From assembly GCF_937960835.1 (NCBI RefSeq), contig NZ_CALGPC010000001.1:112280-176279 (forward strand): a DNA stretch of 64,000 nucleotides, given 5' to 3'. Below, piece by piece: positions 28,097 to 37,397 of this stretch (position 1 is the first letter of the stretch; every line of letters begins with the position of its first letter). The notes below the pieces were generated by a model that worked only from the letters and a program-made list of their open reading frames with translations, did not search any database and was not told where the DNA came from. This DNA is from an uncultured Ferrovibrio sp. (GTDB taxonomy: Bacteria > Pseudomonadota > Alphaproteobacteria > Ferrovibrionales > Ferrovibrionaceae). Position numbers and translations under genes: made by a program.

Positions 28097-28189
28097 GCGA
28101 TCCTCCATAAGTTCTGTCGCATAGAGTAGATAGGAAATTCGGGGAAACCCGCCAAAATCAAAGACTTACCCCCTGATCGCGGCGAGTTG

Positions 28190-28246
28190 TTAGCACTCCC
28201 GGGAGGAGAGCGCCAGACACCTAAGCACGGGAGGGGGCAGTGTCAA
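28190..28246 (-). promoter_or_regulatory. groESL promoter with degenerate CIRCE (HrcA) operator
   Basis: On the minus strand, TTGACA (28246-28241) is followed after 16-17 nt by TTAGGTG (-10-like, ending near 28218). An inverted repeat with the CIRCE spacing comes next: a degenerate left arm CTGGCGCTC (28216-28208), nine bases, and a perfect right arm GAGTGCTAA (28198-28190). CIRCE overlapping the start point implies repression by HrcA; the imperfect left arm may weaken it. Confidence 0.8.
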
Positions 28247-28381
28247 GGAGGGGGTGCCCCTGAATCTGCGACAAATTCCATAATTAAAATGCACCCCTGC
28301 CCTAAAGACAGCAGGACCGCAACCAAGAATTGCTCGCAAAAATATATATTGTCCTGTATAGTAAATATATATGGTGGCAAG

Positions 28382-29076
28382 ATGGTAACCCGGAAAGAAT
28401 ACCTCGAGAAGCTGCTGGCCGACTCCTACAAAAAAGAGAATGACGGAGAGGAGAATGTCGCGCGCAGCCTGCCCTTCTTTGCAGCATCTCTGGCACTGCT
28501 GGCCGCCACGCTCGGCGCCATTCGAACTGAAGCGCCTCCTCTGGATATCACAAGGGAATCCTTAGTCTTTTGGATCCTCATAGCGCTGATATTCGTCGCC
28601 ATAGGATTTGTTCTGTTTCATCTGTACCAAGCCGTTCGCCCAAGATCTTTTAAGTATCTCTCCAAGAATCTGAACTCGTCGAATATTCTATTCGGCTGGA
28701 AGAGTACTATACGAATTGCCCTCCTTCCGGACAGACGATCGATGACGCCGTCATCGGGGATCTTCGAGAAAATCTCATCAAGCAATACGCCACGTCGACG
28801 GAGAATAATCGCATAATCAATTCCGAGCGGTCCCTCGACAGGGGACGCGCTGCCTCAGCCCTTATCGTCGGAATTGCGCTCGCATTTATTCTCATTGGCG
28901 CTATTTTGATTAACAAGACTGGAATATTCGAGCATTCGCCCCTTGGTGAAGGGGCTGAGGTACCTATAGACCCGCCGGAGGCGCCAAATGCTACAATCCC
29001 GAAAGCCGATGCCGCCGGCAATGCGGCTCGTCGAGAAAGGGGCGTGGGGCTGGAACGAGAAGATTCTGCGCCGTGA
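28382..29076 (+). pseudogene. Frameshifted three-helix membrane protein gene
   Basis: From ATG 28382 (MVTRKEYLEKLLADSYKKEN) the frame encodes two membrane helices (LPFFAASLALLAATLGAI and LVFWILIALIFVAIGFVLFH) and then loses sense near 28660, stopping at 28816. A second frame, open from 28654 to 29076, continues plausibly with ESELVEYSIRLEEYYTNCPP and a third helix (ASALIVGIALAFILIGAILI). Removing one TC from the TCTCTC run at 28657-28662 joins the two as KYLQESELVEY. So a dinucleotide slip or sequencing error splits the gene. Family unknown; AT-richer than its neighbours and likely acquired. Confidence 0.55.
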
Positions 29077-29230
29077 TGACAAGGGAGAATACTCCCTCGC
29101 GGAAAAAAGCGAGAAGCCGCAACCAGCGCAGCCTGCCACCTCCACAACGCCTATAACACCGACCAAGCCAACAGCTCCTGAAACTCAAACCGTAGTGAAG
29201 GGCGGCTATACCGGTGAAAAGAAGAGTTAG
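28988..29230 (+). CDS. Small hypothetical protein overlapping the membrane-protein gene
   Basis: The 80-residue ORF has a charged N-terminal half (LVEKGAWGWNEKILRRDDKG) and a Pro/Thr-rich tail (TTPITPTKPTAPETQT). It overlaps the 3' end of the second frame of the preceding gene by about 90 nt. No family is recognised. Internal start ATGs at 29009 and 29021 are also possible. It probably belongs to the same small acquired unit. Confidence 0.45.
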   Translation: MLQSRKPMPPAMRLVEKGAWGWNEKILRRDDKGEYSLAEKSEKPQPAQPATSTTPITPTKPTAPETQTVVKGGYTGEKKS

Positions 29231-29333
29231 CGACTAAGCCCCGCCTAGCTCAAATTTGATGTGCAATGGACCCAACAGGCTTGTGATCCGTTCACTTGCT
29301 TCATCTCAATATTTTGCAACGCTGCGATAACCG

Positions 29334-29720
29334 ATGCAGCAATATGCCCTGCCGTTTTCCGAGCTGATGGGCCTGAAGCTGGTGGAGGTCACGCCCGAGC
29401 GGGTGGTGGCCGAACTGCCGGTGCGGGCCGAGCTTTGCACCCGCCCCGCCGTTCTGCATGGCGGCGCGATGATGGCCTTCGCCGACACTTTGGGCGCCAT
29501 CGGCACGGTGGCCAATCTCAGGGACGGCGCCAGCACGACCACGATCGAAAGCAAGACCAACTTCTTCGCCGCGATCCCGCAGGGCGATGTGGCGAAGGCG
29601 GAATGCACCCCACTGCATCGCGGCCGCACCACCATGGTCTGGCAGACCAAGATCAGCCGCGGCGACGGCAAGCTCTGCGCCATCGTCACGCAGACGCAGA
29701 TGGTGCTGCCTGCGCGGTGA
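29334..29720 (+). CDS. PaaI-family hotdog thioesterase
   Basis: The 128-residue hotdog-fold protein carries the PaaI signature RPAVLHGGAMMAFADTLGAI (about 37-56). The catalytic region HGGAMMAFAD is followed by strands ending KLCAIVTQTQMVLPAR. It is expected to hydrolyse acyl-CoA thioesters in the cytosol; the substrate is unknown. It ends 16 nt before the PLP-enzyme gene and is likely cotranscribed with it. Confidence 0.87.
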   Translation: MQQYALPFSELMGLKLVEVTPERVVAELPVRAELCTRPAVLHGGAMMAFADTLGAIGTVANLRDGASTTTIESKTNFFAAIPQGDVAKAECTPLHRGRTTMVWQTKISRGDGKLCAIVTQTQMVLPAR

Positions 29721-29736
29721 GTGTATGAAGGCTGCC

Positions 29737-30894
29737 ATGACGACGCCCGCCACGACTCTTGCCGATCTGCCGACCCCCGTCCTGCTGCTGGACCGCCAGC
29801 GGCTGCTGGGCAACATCGCCCGCATGCAGGGGCGGGCAAAAGAACTGGGCGTGACCTTGCGTCCGCATATGAAGACGGCGAAATCGGCCAAGGTGGCCGA
29901 GCTTGCCGTCGGCGCCGGCGGACCGGTCACCGTCTCTACCCTGGCCGAAGCCGCCTATTTCCTGCGCCATGGCTTTCGCGACATCACCTATGCGGTGCCG
30001 GTTTCGCCCAGCAAGCTGGAGCAGGCCGCAGCACTGATCCGCGACGGCGCCGATCTGAAGCTGATCACCGACCATGTCGATGTGGCGCGCGCGATCGCCG
30101 CCAAGGGCACGGCTGTGGGCGTGACATTTCGCGTGCTGATCAAGATCGATACCGGGCTTGGCCGCGCCGGCATCGCGCCGGACGCGCCGGAATTGCTGCC
30201 GCTTGCGGACGCACTGTCGCAGCCGGGCGCGGAGCTTGCCGGCGTGCTGACCCATGCCGGCCATTCCTATCATGCCAAAAGCATCCCAGAGATCCGCGCC
30301 ATCGCCGAGCTTGAACGCGCAGGCGTGGTCAAAGCCGCCACGCGGCTGCGCGAAGCAGGTTATGCCTGTCCCATCGTCAGCGTCGGCTCAACGCCAACAG
30401 CCTTGCATGCCGAGCATCTGGATGGCGTCACCGAGATGCGGCCGGGGAATTTCGTTTTCTTCGATGTGTTTCAGGTCGGCGTCGGCTCCTGCCGCATGGA
30501 GGATGTCGCCGTCTCCGTGCTGGCCAGCGTGGTCGGGCATCATCGCGGCCGCAATCATCTGCTGATCGATGCGGGCGGCCTGGCGCTGTCGAAGGATGTC
30601 GGCGCCAATGAGCACCGGCCGGGTACCGGTTATGGTCTGGTCTGCCGGGCGGAGGAGCCGCTGCCGCTGCCCGCGCTGTCAGTTTACGACGTGCATCAGG
30701 AGCATGGCCTGATCGGCGGCCCGGACAGCGCGGTGCTTGATTTCAATGCTTTCCCGCCGGGTGGGCGCCTGCGCATCCTGCCGAACCATTCCTGCATGAC
30801 GGCAGCAATGTATGACCGCTATTACGTCACCGAATACGGGCAGGATGGCCGTGTGGCTGTCGTAGCGGAATGGGACCGCATTAACGGCTGGTAA
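29737..30894 (+). CDS. DSD1-family PLP-dependent enzyme (D-threonine aldolase/D-serine dehydratase-like)
   Basis: The 385-residue fold-type III (alanine-racemase-like) enzyme has the PLP lysine in RPHMKTAKSAKVAEL. The C-terminal metal-binding NHSC pair (LPNHSCMTAAMYDRYYV) is typical of D-threonine aldolase and D-serine dehydratase. It should act on D-hydroxy-amino acids. ATG 29737 has GAAGG 5-6 nt upstream; ATG 29725 is an alternative. Grouping with the thioesterase is positional only. Confidence 0.85.
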   Translation: MTTPATTLADLPTPVLLLDRQRLLGNIARMQGRAKELGVTLRPHMKTAKSAKVAELAVGAGGPVTVSTLAEAAYFLRHGFRDITYAVPVSPSKLEQAAALIRDGADLKLITDHVDVARAIAAKGTAVGVTFRVLIKIDTGLGRAGIAPDAPELLPLADALSQPGAELAGVLTHAGHSYHAKSIPEIRAIAELERAGVVKAATRLREAGYACPIVSVGSTPTALHAEHLDGVTEMRPGNFVFFDVFQVGVGSCRMEDVAVSVLASVVGHHRGRNHLLIDAGGLALSKDVGANEHRPGTGYGLVCRAEEPLPLPALSVYDVHQEHGLIGGPDSAVLDFNAFPPGGRLRILPNHSCMTAAMYDRYYVTEYGQDGRVAVVAEWDRINGW

Positions 30895-30959
30895 TCGGAA
30901 ATTTACCTGCATACCCGCCGCCGTTTCAGGTTGATTAGTCGGTGGGGGATAACGGGGTT

Positions 30960-32675
30960 ATGCAGGACGACCTTTCACTACAGCCGGGCGGCGCCGCGGC
31001 GCTTACAGCCTCGCCAGACGGCCACAAATCTGCGCTGGGCAGCTTCCGCCATGTGTTGCCCATCAACATGGCCGTCACGGTAGGAGTTTCCAGCCTCGCA
31101 ACCCTGCTGCTGCTGCCGGCCTTGCCGGGGCCATGGATTGCGCTGTGGTGGGGCGCCCATATGGCCGTCACCATCCTGATGGTGCTGCGCTGGCGGCGAA
31201 ACTGGCGATGGCCCGGCGTCGACTTCGTCATCTCGACCCTCTCCGGCCTGATCTGGGGGGCGGGCGCGCTGTTCCTGCCGCATCTGAGCCAGCAGCATCA
31301 GGTGCTGCTGCTGATGATCGCCGCCGGCATGGTGGCCGGGTCTTCGGCGACGCTGGCGACGATACCGTATGCTGCCGTCTTCTACATCCTGGGCACCGGC
31401 CTGCCCTATATCGGCTTCATGCTGCTGGAAGGCGGCACGCATAATGTCATCACTGCGCTGCTGGGCATCATCTTCATCGGCGCGATGCTGATGACCAACC
31501 GCATCGTCCATGCCGTGATCCGGCGCAGCAGAAGCCTGCGGCAGGAGAATACCGAACTCTACGAGCGCATCCGCGCAGCCCAGCGCGAATTGCTGGACAT
31601 CGCCGAAAGCAGCGAGGCCTTTGCCTTCTGCGATGCCGACGGCCGGCTGCAGATGTGGAACCGCCGCTTCCCTGATCTGCTGGGATTGCCGGAGGACAAG
31701 CTGCAGCGCGGCCTGCCTTTGGCAGAGATACTGGCCAAGGCCGGCCTGCCGGAGACGATCCTGCAGCCGCCGCCAGACAGCGATGGTCCCATTGCGCTGC
31801 CCAGCGAGCGGTGGCTGCGCAGCCGCCTGACCCGGACCCCGCAGGGCGGCTATCGCGTGGTGCTGCTGGACATCACGGACCAGCATATCGCCAGCATGCG
31901 CCTGCAGGCGCAGAATGCGCGGCTGGAAGAGCTGTTCCGCGAAGTGTCGCATGCGCGCGACACGGCTTTGCGCGCCAATCAGGCGAAGACCACCTTCCTC
32001 GCCAATATGAGCCATGAACTGCGCACGCCGCTGAACGCCATCATCGGCTTTTCCGACATCGTGCAGCAGAAGATGTTCGGGCCGAACTCGCCGAAATATG
32101 ACGAATACGTGCGCGACATCAACGAAAGCGCGCAGCATCTGCTGTCGATCATCAACGACATTCTCGATCTGGCCCGCATCGAAGCAAACCAGATCGTGCT
32201 CAACGAGACGCCGGTGGATCTGGACGAGGAGATCGCCACCTGCATGCGGCTGGTCTCGCAGCAATTCGGCCGCGGGCCGGGCACCATCCTGATCGACCTG
32301 GCCTCCGACCTGCCGCAGCTCAAGGCGGATGCGCGGCTGATCCGCCAGATCCTGCTGAACCTGATGGCCAATGCGGTGAAATTCTCGCCGGCCGGCATGC
32401 CGATCGAGGCTGGCGCCAGGCGCAACGAAAAGAACGAGATCGAATTGTGGGTACGCGATCATGGCATCGGCATTGCGCCGGCCGATCAGGCCCGCATCTT
32501 CGAGCCGTTCGAGCAGGCCGACATGCAGCTCAGCCGCAAATATGGCGGCATCGGGCTTGGCCTGTCGCTGGTGCGCGCCTTCGTCTCCGCCCATCAGGGC
32601 CGCGTGGCCGTCGAAAGCGCGCTTGGCCGCGGCACCTGCTTCATCGCCACCTTCCCGGCCGGGCGCACGCTTTAG
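30960..32675 (+). CDS. Membrane sensor histidine kinase with PAS domain
   Basis: The 571-residue protein has an N-terminal integral-membrane sensor with about six helices (30-190), a coiled coil, and a PAS domain (about 205-310). A HisKA domain follows with the phospho-acceptor in FLANMSHELRTPLNAIIGFS, and then an HATPase domain with NLMANAVKF, DHGIGI, FEPFEQ and GGIGLGLSLV. There is no receiver domain and no adjacent response regulator, so it is an orphan. ATG 30960 is preferred (CGGGG upstream); GTG 30942 is possible. Confidence 0.9.
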   Translation: MQDDLSLQPGGAAALTASPDGHKSALGSFRHVLPINMAVTVGVSSLATLLLLPALPGPWIALWWGAHMAVTILMVLRWRRNWRWPGVDFVISTLSGLIWGAGALFLPHLSQQHQVLLLMIAAGMVAGSSATLATIPYAAVFYILGTGLPYIGFMLLEGGTHNVITALLGIIFIGAMLMTNRIVHAVIRRSRSLRQENTELYERIRAAQRELLDIAESSEAFAFCDADGRLQMWNRRFPDLLGLPEDKLQRGLPLAEILAKAGLPETILQPPPDSDGPIALPSERWLRSRLTRTPQGGYRVVLLDITDQHIASMRLQAQNARLEELFREVSHARDTALRANQAKTTFLANMSHELRTPLNAIIGFSDIVQQKMFGPNSPKYDEYVRDINESAQHLLSIINDILDLARIEANQIVLNETPVDLDEEIATCMRLVSQQFGRGPGTILIDLASDLPQLKADARLIRQILLNLMANAVKFSPAGMPIEAGARRNEKNEIELWVRDHGIGIAPADQARIFEPFEQADMQLSRKYGGIGLGLSLVRAFVSAHQGRVAVESALGRGTCFIATFPAGRTL

Positions 32676-32684
32676 CTTAAGCGC

Positions 32685-33488
32685 CTACCAGCTAAAGCCA
32701 AGCTGATGCAAAAAGGCGTCGACCGCCGATTGCCACACCGCCGGATGGTCGAACAGGTGATGGCCATCGCCGTTGTCCAGCGGCGCGAAGAGATAGAGCT
32801 GCGCCTCGCCGCCCGCGCCTGTAAAGCTGTCATGCCAGCGGCGGATCGCAGCCGGATCTAAGATGCTGTCATTCTCGGCATAGAGCCAGAGTGTTGGCGC
32901 AACCGCGCTGCCGCCTGCGCGGGCGAAGACCTCGCGATTGAAGTCCTCGATCATGCCGCATTCGGCGATCCAGCCGCCGGAGAAATTGATGCCACCGACC
33001 ACGCCATGCGGCTGCTGGCCCGCATAGGCGATGCTGAGGATGCCGCCGCGCGACTGGCCCGCCACCAGGATGCGGCCGCCATCGACGTCTTCGCGCCGGC
33101 GCATGTAGGAAACCACCGCATCGAGATCATCGAGCGCATGGCGCAGGCCGCCGGCCAGCTTCAGCGGATCGCGGTCGTAGCCTTCGACATAATCGCCTTC
33201 CGATGCGCCGCGTCCGCGCCGCATCGGCGCCAGGAAGGCGAAGCCGCGTGCCAGAAAGAAGCGCGCCTGGATATCGAATGTCTGCACCAGTCGCGGCGGA
33301 ATCGCGCCGGGGCCGGTGGAGCCGTGATTGAAGATGATGAGCGGCGGGCGTTCGATGCCGAACGGCCGGTAGAAGGATGCGGTCAGATTGAACGGGCGGC
33401 CGAGGGCTTCGCACTGCACATGGCTGGGGATCAGCAGCGTCTCCCCCAGCAACACATCCGCCGGCAATGCTATCGACGGAGCCGTCAT
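32685..33488 (-). CDS. Alpha/beta hydrolase, dienelactone-hydrolase-like
   Basis: The 267-residue protein has the nucleophile elbow GQSRGG, an acid in YAENDSILD, and a late His in NGDGHHLFDHP. An HG oxyanion segment (IIFNHGSTGPG) is at the front. It is likely a cytosolic esterase; the substrate is unknown. ATG 33488 follows an AAGGCGG site; in-frame extensions to 33659 run through the upstream gene. It starts 19 nt after the DUF2336 gene on the same strand. Confidence 0.85.
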   Translation of the reverse strand: MTAPSIALPADVLLGETLLIPSHVQCEALGRPFNLTASFYRPFGIERPPLIIFNHGSTGPGAIPPRLVQTFDIQARFFLARGFAFLAPMRRGRGASEGDYVEGYDRDPLKLAGGLRHALDDLDAVVSYMRRREDVDGGRILVAGQSRGGILSIAYAGQQPHGVVGGINFSGGWIAECGMIEDFNREVFARAGGSAVAPTLWLYAENDSILDPAAIRRWHDSFTGAGGEAQLYLFAPLDNGDGHHLFDHPAVWQSAVDAFLHQLGFSW

Positions 33489-33507
33489 GCCGCGCCTTAT
33501 CCAGCGC

Positions 33508-34635
33508 TCAGGCCGCCATTCGTTGCGCCGCCTGGGCGCGTGAGCGGCGGCGTTCCAGCCAGCGCTGTTCCTGCTTGTCCCACAGCTCAGGGAATTCGGA
33601 GAGAATACGGTCGACCACCGCTTCGACATAGAAGGCGCGGTCCGCCGCCGAAACACCAAGCTGATAGCCGCGCGACATCTCCACCACGGCGGCCACCATG
33701 GCGAAATAGTCCGGCGGCAGGGCGGCGCGCTGATAGATTGCGCGCAGGCCGCGGCCGCCCGGATCGTGAATCAGCAATTGCGCATTGCGCAGCGGGATGG
33801 AGCAGATCTGCGCCAGTGCCTGTTCGAAGAAGGCAAGATCGCCACCGGCGATGGCGCGCAGCACGAGCGAGACGGTGAGCTGGTTGCGCCGGTGCAGATC
33901 GGCGACGAGATCGGCCAATGCTGGCGGCGCCGCGCCCTCGCCCAGCATGCCGAGCAGCGCGCGCTCGCGCAGCTGCATCATCATGTCGGCGGCCATGGAA
34001 GGCGGAATCTGATAACGCGCGATCAGCGCCTCACGCATTGCATCGGAGACCTGCGCGATCAGGCGGGCGGCGATCTTGGGCGGCATGCGCGGATGCCGCG
34101 CCAGCGCCTCGCCGACGGCGCGGCTGTCGCTGAAGCGGTCCAGCGCGCGCTCCATCATCATGGCATTCACGGCGGCGCCGGGATTGCCGAGCAGGCGGGC
34201 CACGGCGGGCTCAGCCCCATGGGTGACCAGCGCATCGGCCAGCGGCGCGGAAACCCGCGCGCGGCTGGCGATGGCGGTCTGATGCTGCGGCGAGACAGCC
34301 TGCAGCATCTGGATCAGATCGGCATCGGAAAAGACCGGCGAATACTGCAGCACCGGCATGGCGACCGTTGCCACATCGCGCGCCAGCCGCAGGGCGATGT
34401 CGCGCGGCAAATCGGGGGAGTCCTTCAGGTGCTCGGCGAGCTGCTGGCGCACCATCTGCTCGGCATCGCGCGCCAGGGCGGCGATGATGGCATGGGCGAG
34501 CTGACGTTCGGTGGCGGTCAGCTTCTGGCCGGTGAAGGCATGGGCGACTTTCGCGGCCGTGTCGGCACGGGCCGCGGGCGATGGATCCGCCAGCAGCCGC
34601 TCGACATCCTGAATGCTGAGAAATGCCCCGGACAC
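33508..34635 (-). CDS. DUF2336-domain protein
   Basis: The 375-residue all-helical protein consists of repeated HEAT-like units (ADTAAKVAHAF, VRQQLAEHLKDSPDLPRDIA, AVARLLGNPGA), as in the alphaproteobacterial DUF2336 family. The role is unknown; several relatives are encoded near signalling genes. GTG 34635 has GGAG upstream and starts SGAFLSIQDVERLLADPS; the longer ATG 34722 reading adds an implausible leader. Confidence 0.82.
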   Translation of the reverse strand: MSGAFLSIQDVERLLADPSPAARADTAAKVAHAFTGQKLTATERQLAHAIIAALARDAEQMVRQQLAEHLKDSPDLPRDIALRLARDVATVAMPVLQYSPVFSDADLIQMLQAVSPQHQTAIASRARVSAPLADALVTHGAEPAVARLLGNPGAAVNAMMMERALDRFSDSRAVGEALARHPRMPPKIAARLIAQVSDAMREALIARYQIPPSMAADMMMQLRERALLGMLGEGAAPPALADLVADLHRRNQLTVSLVLRAIAGGDLAFFEQALAQICSIPLRNAQLLIHDPGGRGLRAIYQRAALPPDYFAMVAAVVEMSRGYQLGVSAADRAFYVEAVVDRILSEFPELWDKQEQRWLERRRSRAQAAQRMAA

Positions 34636-34905
34636 GAAGCTCCGTCCCCCTTCGCGCTGGCGGCGGACAATAGCACCGCAATTCGAAATGTCACGTAAAG
34701 AGTTGCGCGCCGCCGCAACCATCGATGCGGCGCGGCGGAATTAACCATGCGATGCGCACAGCGGTATGCATCACCTGCCTATACAAGCGGCAACCAACAG
34801 CAGTCGCATGCCGCAGCGGCAGCGTTTACCCTGCGGCGGCTGCGCAGATTCTGATCAATTCCTGCAAGCTTGAAGGCGGGAGGAGCCGCCTTGCGCCATC
34901 GCTGC

Positions 34906-35862
34906 TTACGCCATCACCCGGCGCGACAGCGCGTCTTCGATGGCGTCCCAGATTTCGGCTTCGAGCTGCACGCCGTCAAAGCGGTTGATCTGCTGGATAC
35001 CGGTCGGCGAGGTGACGTTGATCTCGGTAAGATAGCCGCCGATCACGTCGATGCCGACGAAGATCAGGCCCTCGCGCTTCAGATGCGGGCCGATGATCTC
35101 GCAGATCTCCTGCTCGCGGGCGGTCAGCGTGGCCTTCTCCGGGCGGCCGCCGACATGCATGTTGGAGCGCGCCTCGCCCTTGGCCGGCACGCGGTTGACC
35201 GCGCCGGCCGGGCGGCCGTCGATCAGGATGATGCGCTTGTCGCCCTCGCGCACCTCGGGCAGGTATTTCTGCACGATCACCGGCTCGCGCGACAGCTTGG
35301 TGAACATCTCCAGCAGCGAGCCGAGATTCTCGTCATCGGGCTTGAGATGGAACACGCCGGCGCCGCCATTGCCGAACAGCGGCTTGAGAATGATGTCCTG
35401 ATGCTCGGCGCGGAAGGCCTTGATCGCTTCCATGTCAGACGAGATCAGCGTCGGCGGCATCACGCCGTCGAAATGCGTCACATACAGCTTCTCCGGCGCG
35501 TTGCGCACGGCAACCGGGTTGTTCACCACCAAAGTCTTGGGATGGATATGCTGCAGGATATGCGTGGCAGTGATGTAGGCCATGTCGAAGGGCGGATCCT
35601 GGCGCATCAGCACCACGTCCATCTCCGCCAGATCGATCAGCTCGGCCTCGCCCAGCGTGTAGTGATTGCCGCGCTCGAGCCGCAGCTGCATGGCGCGCGC
35701 GCGCGCCAGCACGCGGCCATCGCGAAAGCTGAGATCCTTGGGCAGGTAATGCCACAGCACGTTGCCGCGGCGCTGCGCCTCAAGGCCGAGCATGAAGGAA
35801 CTGTCGCCGTCGAAATCGATATGCTCGATGGGGTCCATCTGGATCGCCACCTTGAGAACCAT
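34906..35862 (-). CDS. gshB: Glutathione synthase GshB
   Basis: The 318-residue ATP-grasp ligase joins gamma-glutamylcysteine and glycine. It starts MVLKVAIQMDPIEHIDFDGD. It has the substrate segment RQDPPFDMAYITATH, the ATP-grasp stretches DIILKPLFGNGGAGVF and EVREGDKRIILIDG, and ends with VTSPTGIQQINRFDGV. Length and motifs match E. coli GshB. It is the last gene of the leftward run rsmI-(yraN)-BON-SirB1-gshB, an order common in alphaproteobacteria. Confidence 0.97.
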   Translation of the reverse strand: MVLKVAIQMDPIEHIDFDGDSSFMLGLEAQRRGNVLWHYLPKDLSFRDGRVLARARAMQLRLERGNHYTLGEAELIDLAEMDVVLMRQDPPFDMAYITATHILQHIHPKTLVVNNPVAVRNAPEKLYVTHFDGVMPPTLISSDMEAIKAFRAEHQDIILKPLFGNGGAGVFHLKPDDENLGSLLEMFTKLSREPVIVQKYLPEVREGDKRIILIDGRPAGAVNRVPAKGEARSNMHVGGRPEKATLTAREQEICEIIGPHLKREGLIFVGIDVIGGYLTEINVTSPTGIQQINRFDGVQLEAEIWDAIEDALSRRVMA

Positions 35863-35892
35863 GGCGCAGTCCTTCTCGTGCTATGGTGAGGC

Positions 35893-36717
35893 CTAATTCA
35901 ATTGGCGCCGAATGTGCCGCAGGAACGCCTCGGCCTCAAGGCTTGCCGCCTCATTGCCCGCCAGCATGAGAAAACGCTCGGTGGCGGCGATGGACTGGCG
36001 GATGCGGCCGAGCCGCCCTTCGACGACGCCCAATTCACGCCACGCAGCAGCAAAATTGGGCGCCACCAGCAGCATGCGGCGCAGGATCTCAGCCGCGCGC
36101 TCGATCTGTCCGGCGCGCCAGGCGCGCGCCTTGATGTTGTTCTGCAGGCGCAGCAGCACCTCGCGGCCGGAAATCGGCCGCAGATGCTCGGGCAGCACCT
36201 GATCGCCCTGGCCGAGCTGGCGCAGCAGTTCGTTCATCTCCGGTGGCGCCGCGATGCGGCCGCCATGGAAGGGATCGAGCACCAGCGCGCCATCCTCGCC
36301 TTCGATGCGGATCAGGAAATGGCCGGGAAAATCGAGGCCGGCGACCGGCCAGGATTGCGCCTTGGCGGCATAGATGTAGAGGATGCCTAAGCTGACCGGC
36401 AGGCCGAGGCGGCGGTCGATGACGCTGACCAGATCGGCATTCTGCGGATCGTCATAGGTTTCGCTGTCGCCGCGATAGCCGAATTCGACGCCGAGCACCG
36501 CCGCCATCGCCATGGCGCGCGGCACCACTTCGGGGCCGGCATCGATGCGGCTGAGCGCCGCGGCGATTTCGTTCAGATGGCGGCGATAGGGTGCCAGATC
36601 GAGATTCGGCCGATCGAGGGCAGCGAGCAGCAAGGCCGCCTCGCCGACATCGATGCCATCGTCGGGGGCGGCGCCGAAAGCCTTGAGAGCCGTTTCGATC
36701 GCCGCCTGATCCGTCAT
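35893..36717 (-). CDS. SirB1-family transglutaminase-like/TPR protein
   Basis: The 274-residue protein has a transglutaminase-like core (DPQNADLVSVIDRRLGLPVS, then FPGHFLIRIEG and LDPFHGGR) and C-terminal TPR-like helices. The pattern matches the SirB1/YchA family. The biochemical role is not established. The start at 36717 is chosen because longer frames run into the BON-protein gene. It lies between the BON lipoprotein and gshB on the same strand. Confidence 0.85.
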   Translation of the reverse strand: MTDQAAIETALKAFGAAPDDGIDVGEAALLLAALDRPNLDLAPYRRHLNEIAAALSRIDAGPEVVPRAMAMAAVLGVEFGYRGDSETYDDPQNADLVSVIDRRLGLPVSLGILYIYAAKAQSWPVAGLDFPGHFLIRIEGEDGALVLDPFHGGRIAAPPEMNELLRQLGQGDQVLPEHLRPISGREVLLRLQNNIKARAWRAGQIERAAEILRRMLLVAPNFAAAWRELGVVEGRLGRIRQSIAATERFLMLAGNEAASLEAEAFLRHIRRQLN

Positions 36718-36731
36718 GCGCGCCTGCGGGA

Positions 36732-37373
36732 TTACACGGGGCGGCGGCGCGGATCGGTCTTCAGCCAGACATGACTGACGACGCGGCGGACGCCACTGAT
36801 GGTGCGCGCATAATCGGTCACCCGGGTCAGTTCCTCTTCGTCCTGCGCCAAGCCGATCAGATAGACCACGCCATTCACCGTCTCGATCGAGTAATTGATG
36901 TCGACGATGTCGCGGTCGCCGGCGATCTTGAAGCGCAACTGGCTGGAAATCCAAGTATCATTGGCGTAATCGAGCACATCGCCCGAGGCTGTAACCTGCA
37001 CTTCGTTGATCACTTCCTGGATGCGGTCGGATGCCGCCCAGGCAAGCCGTGTCGCCTCATCGCGCGAGAATTCGGTGCCGACCACGCCGGTCAGCAGCAC
37101 GCGGCCCTCATAGACGGTGACCGACAGCTTGCGCCAAAGATATTGGTTCTCCTTGAGCAGCTTATCGTTGATCAGCAACTGGATGCCCTTGTCATTCGCC
37201 GCGTTCTTCGCGCCGCGCTCCTCGGCGGCGGCAATGCCGGCGGCGGCGCCGGCACCGATAGCAACACCCCAGCAGCCGCTTAGGACCGGCGCAGCGGCGA
37301 GAAGAAGCACAAGTGCAAAAATCTGGGTCGCCGGCCGAGAGCAGGACCGGTGGGCGGAACGGATAGGACGCAC
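36732..37373 (-). CDS. BON-domain lipoprotein
   Basis: The 213-residue protein has a lipoprotein signal peptide with lipobox LSGC (Cys near residue 34). A Gly/Ala-rich linker is followed by two BON domains (about 65-130 and 140-205; VYEGRVLLTGVVG and TVNGVVYLIGLAQ mark the strands). BON domains bind phospholipid, as in OsmY and DolP, so an outer-membrane-integrity role in the periplasm is likely. The gene position next to rsmI/yraN matches that of dolP (yraP) in E. coli, which supports the call. Confidence 0.88.
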   Translation of the reverse strand: MRPIRSAHRSCSRPATQIFALVLLLAAAPVLSGCWGVAIGAGAAAGIAAAEERGAKNAANDKGIQLLINDKLLKENQYLWRKLSVTVYEGRVLLTGVVGTEFSRDEATRLAWAASDRIQEVINEVQVTASGDVLDYANDTWISSQLRFKIAGDRDIVDINYSIETVNGVVYLIGLAQDEEELTRVTDYARTISGVRRVVSHVWLKTDPRRRPV

Positions 37374-37397
37374 GCAAGAACTCCCTGTGATGGACCT

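Noticed and set aside
28645..28665. Programmed -1 frameshift in the membrane-protein gene
   Set aside because: No slippery heptamer in the right register and a TAA in the second frame just upstream; a TC slip explains it more simply.
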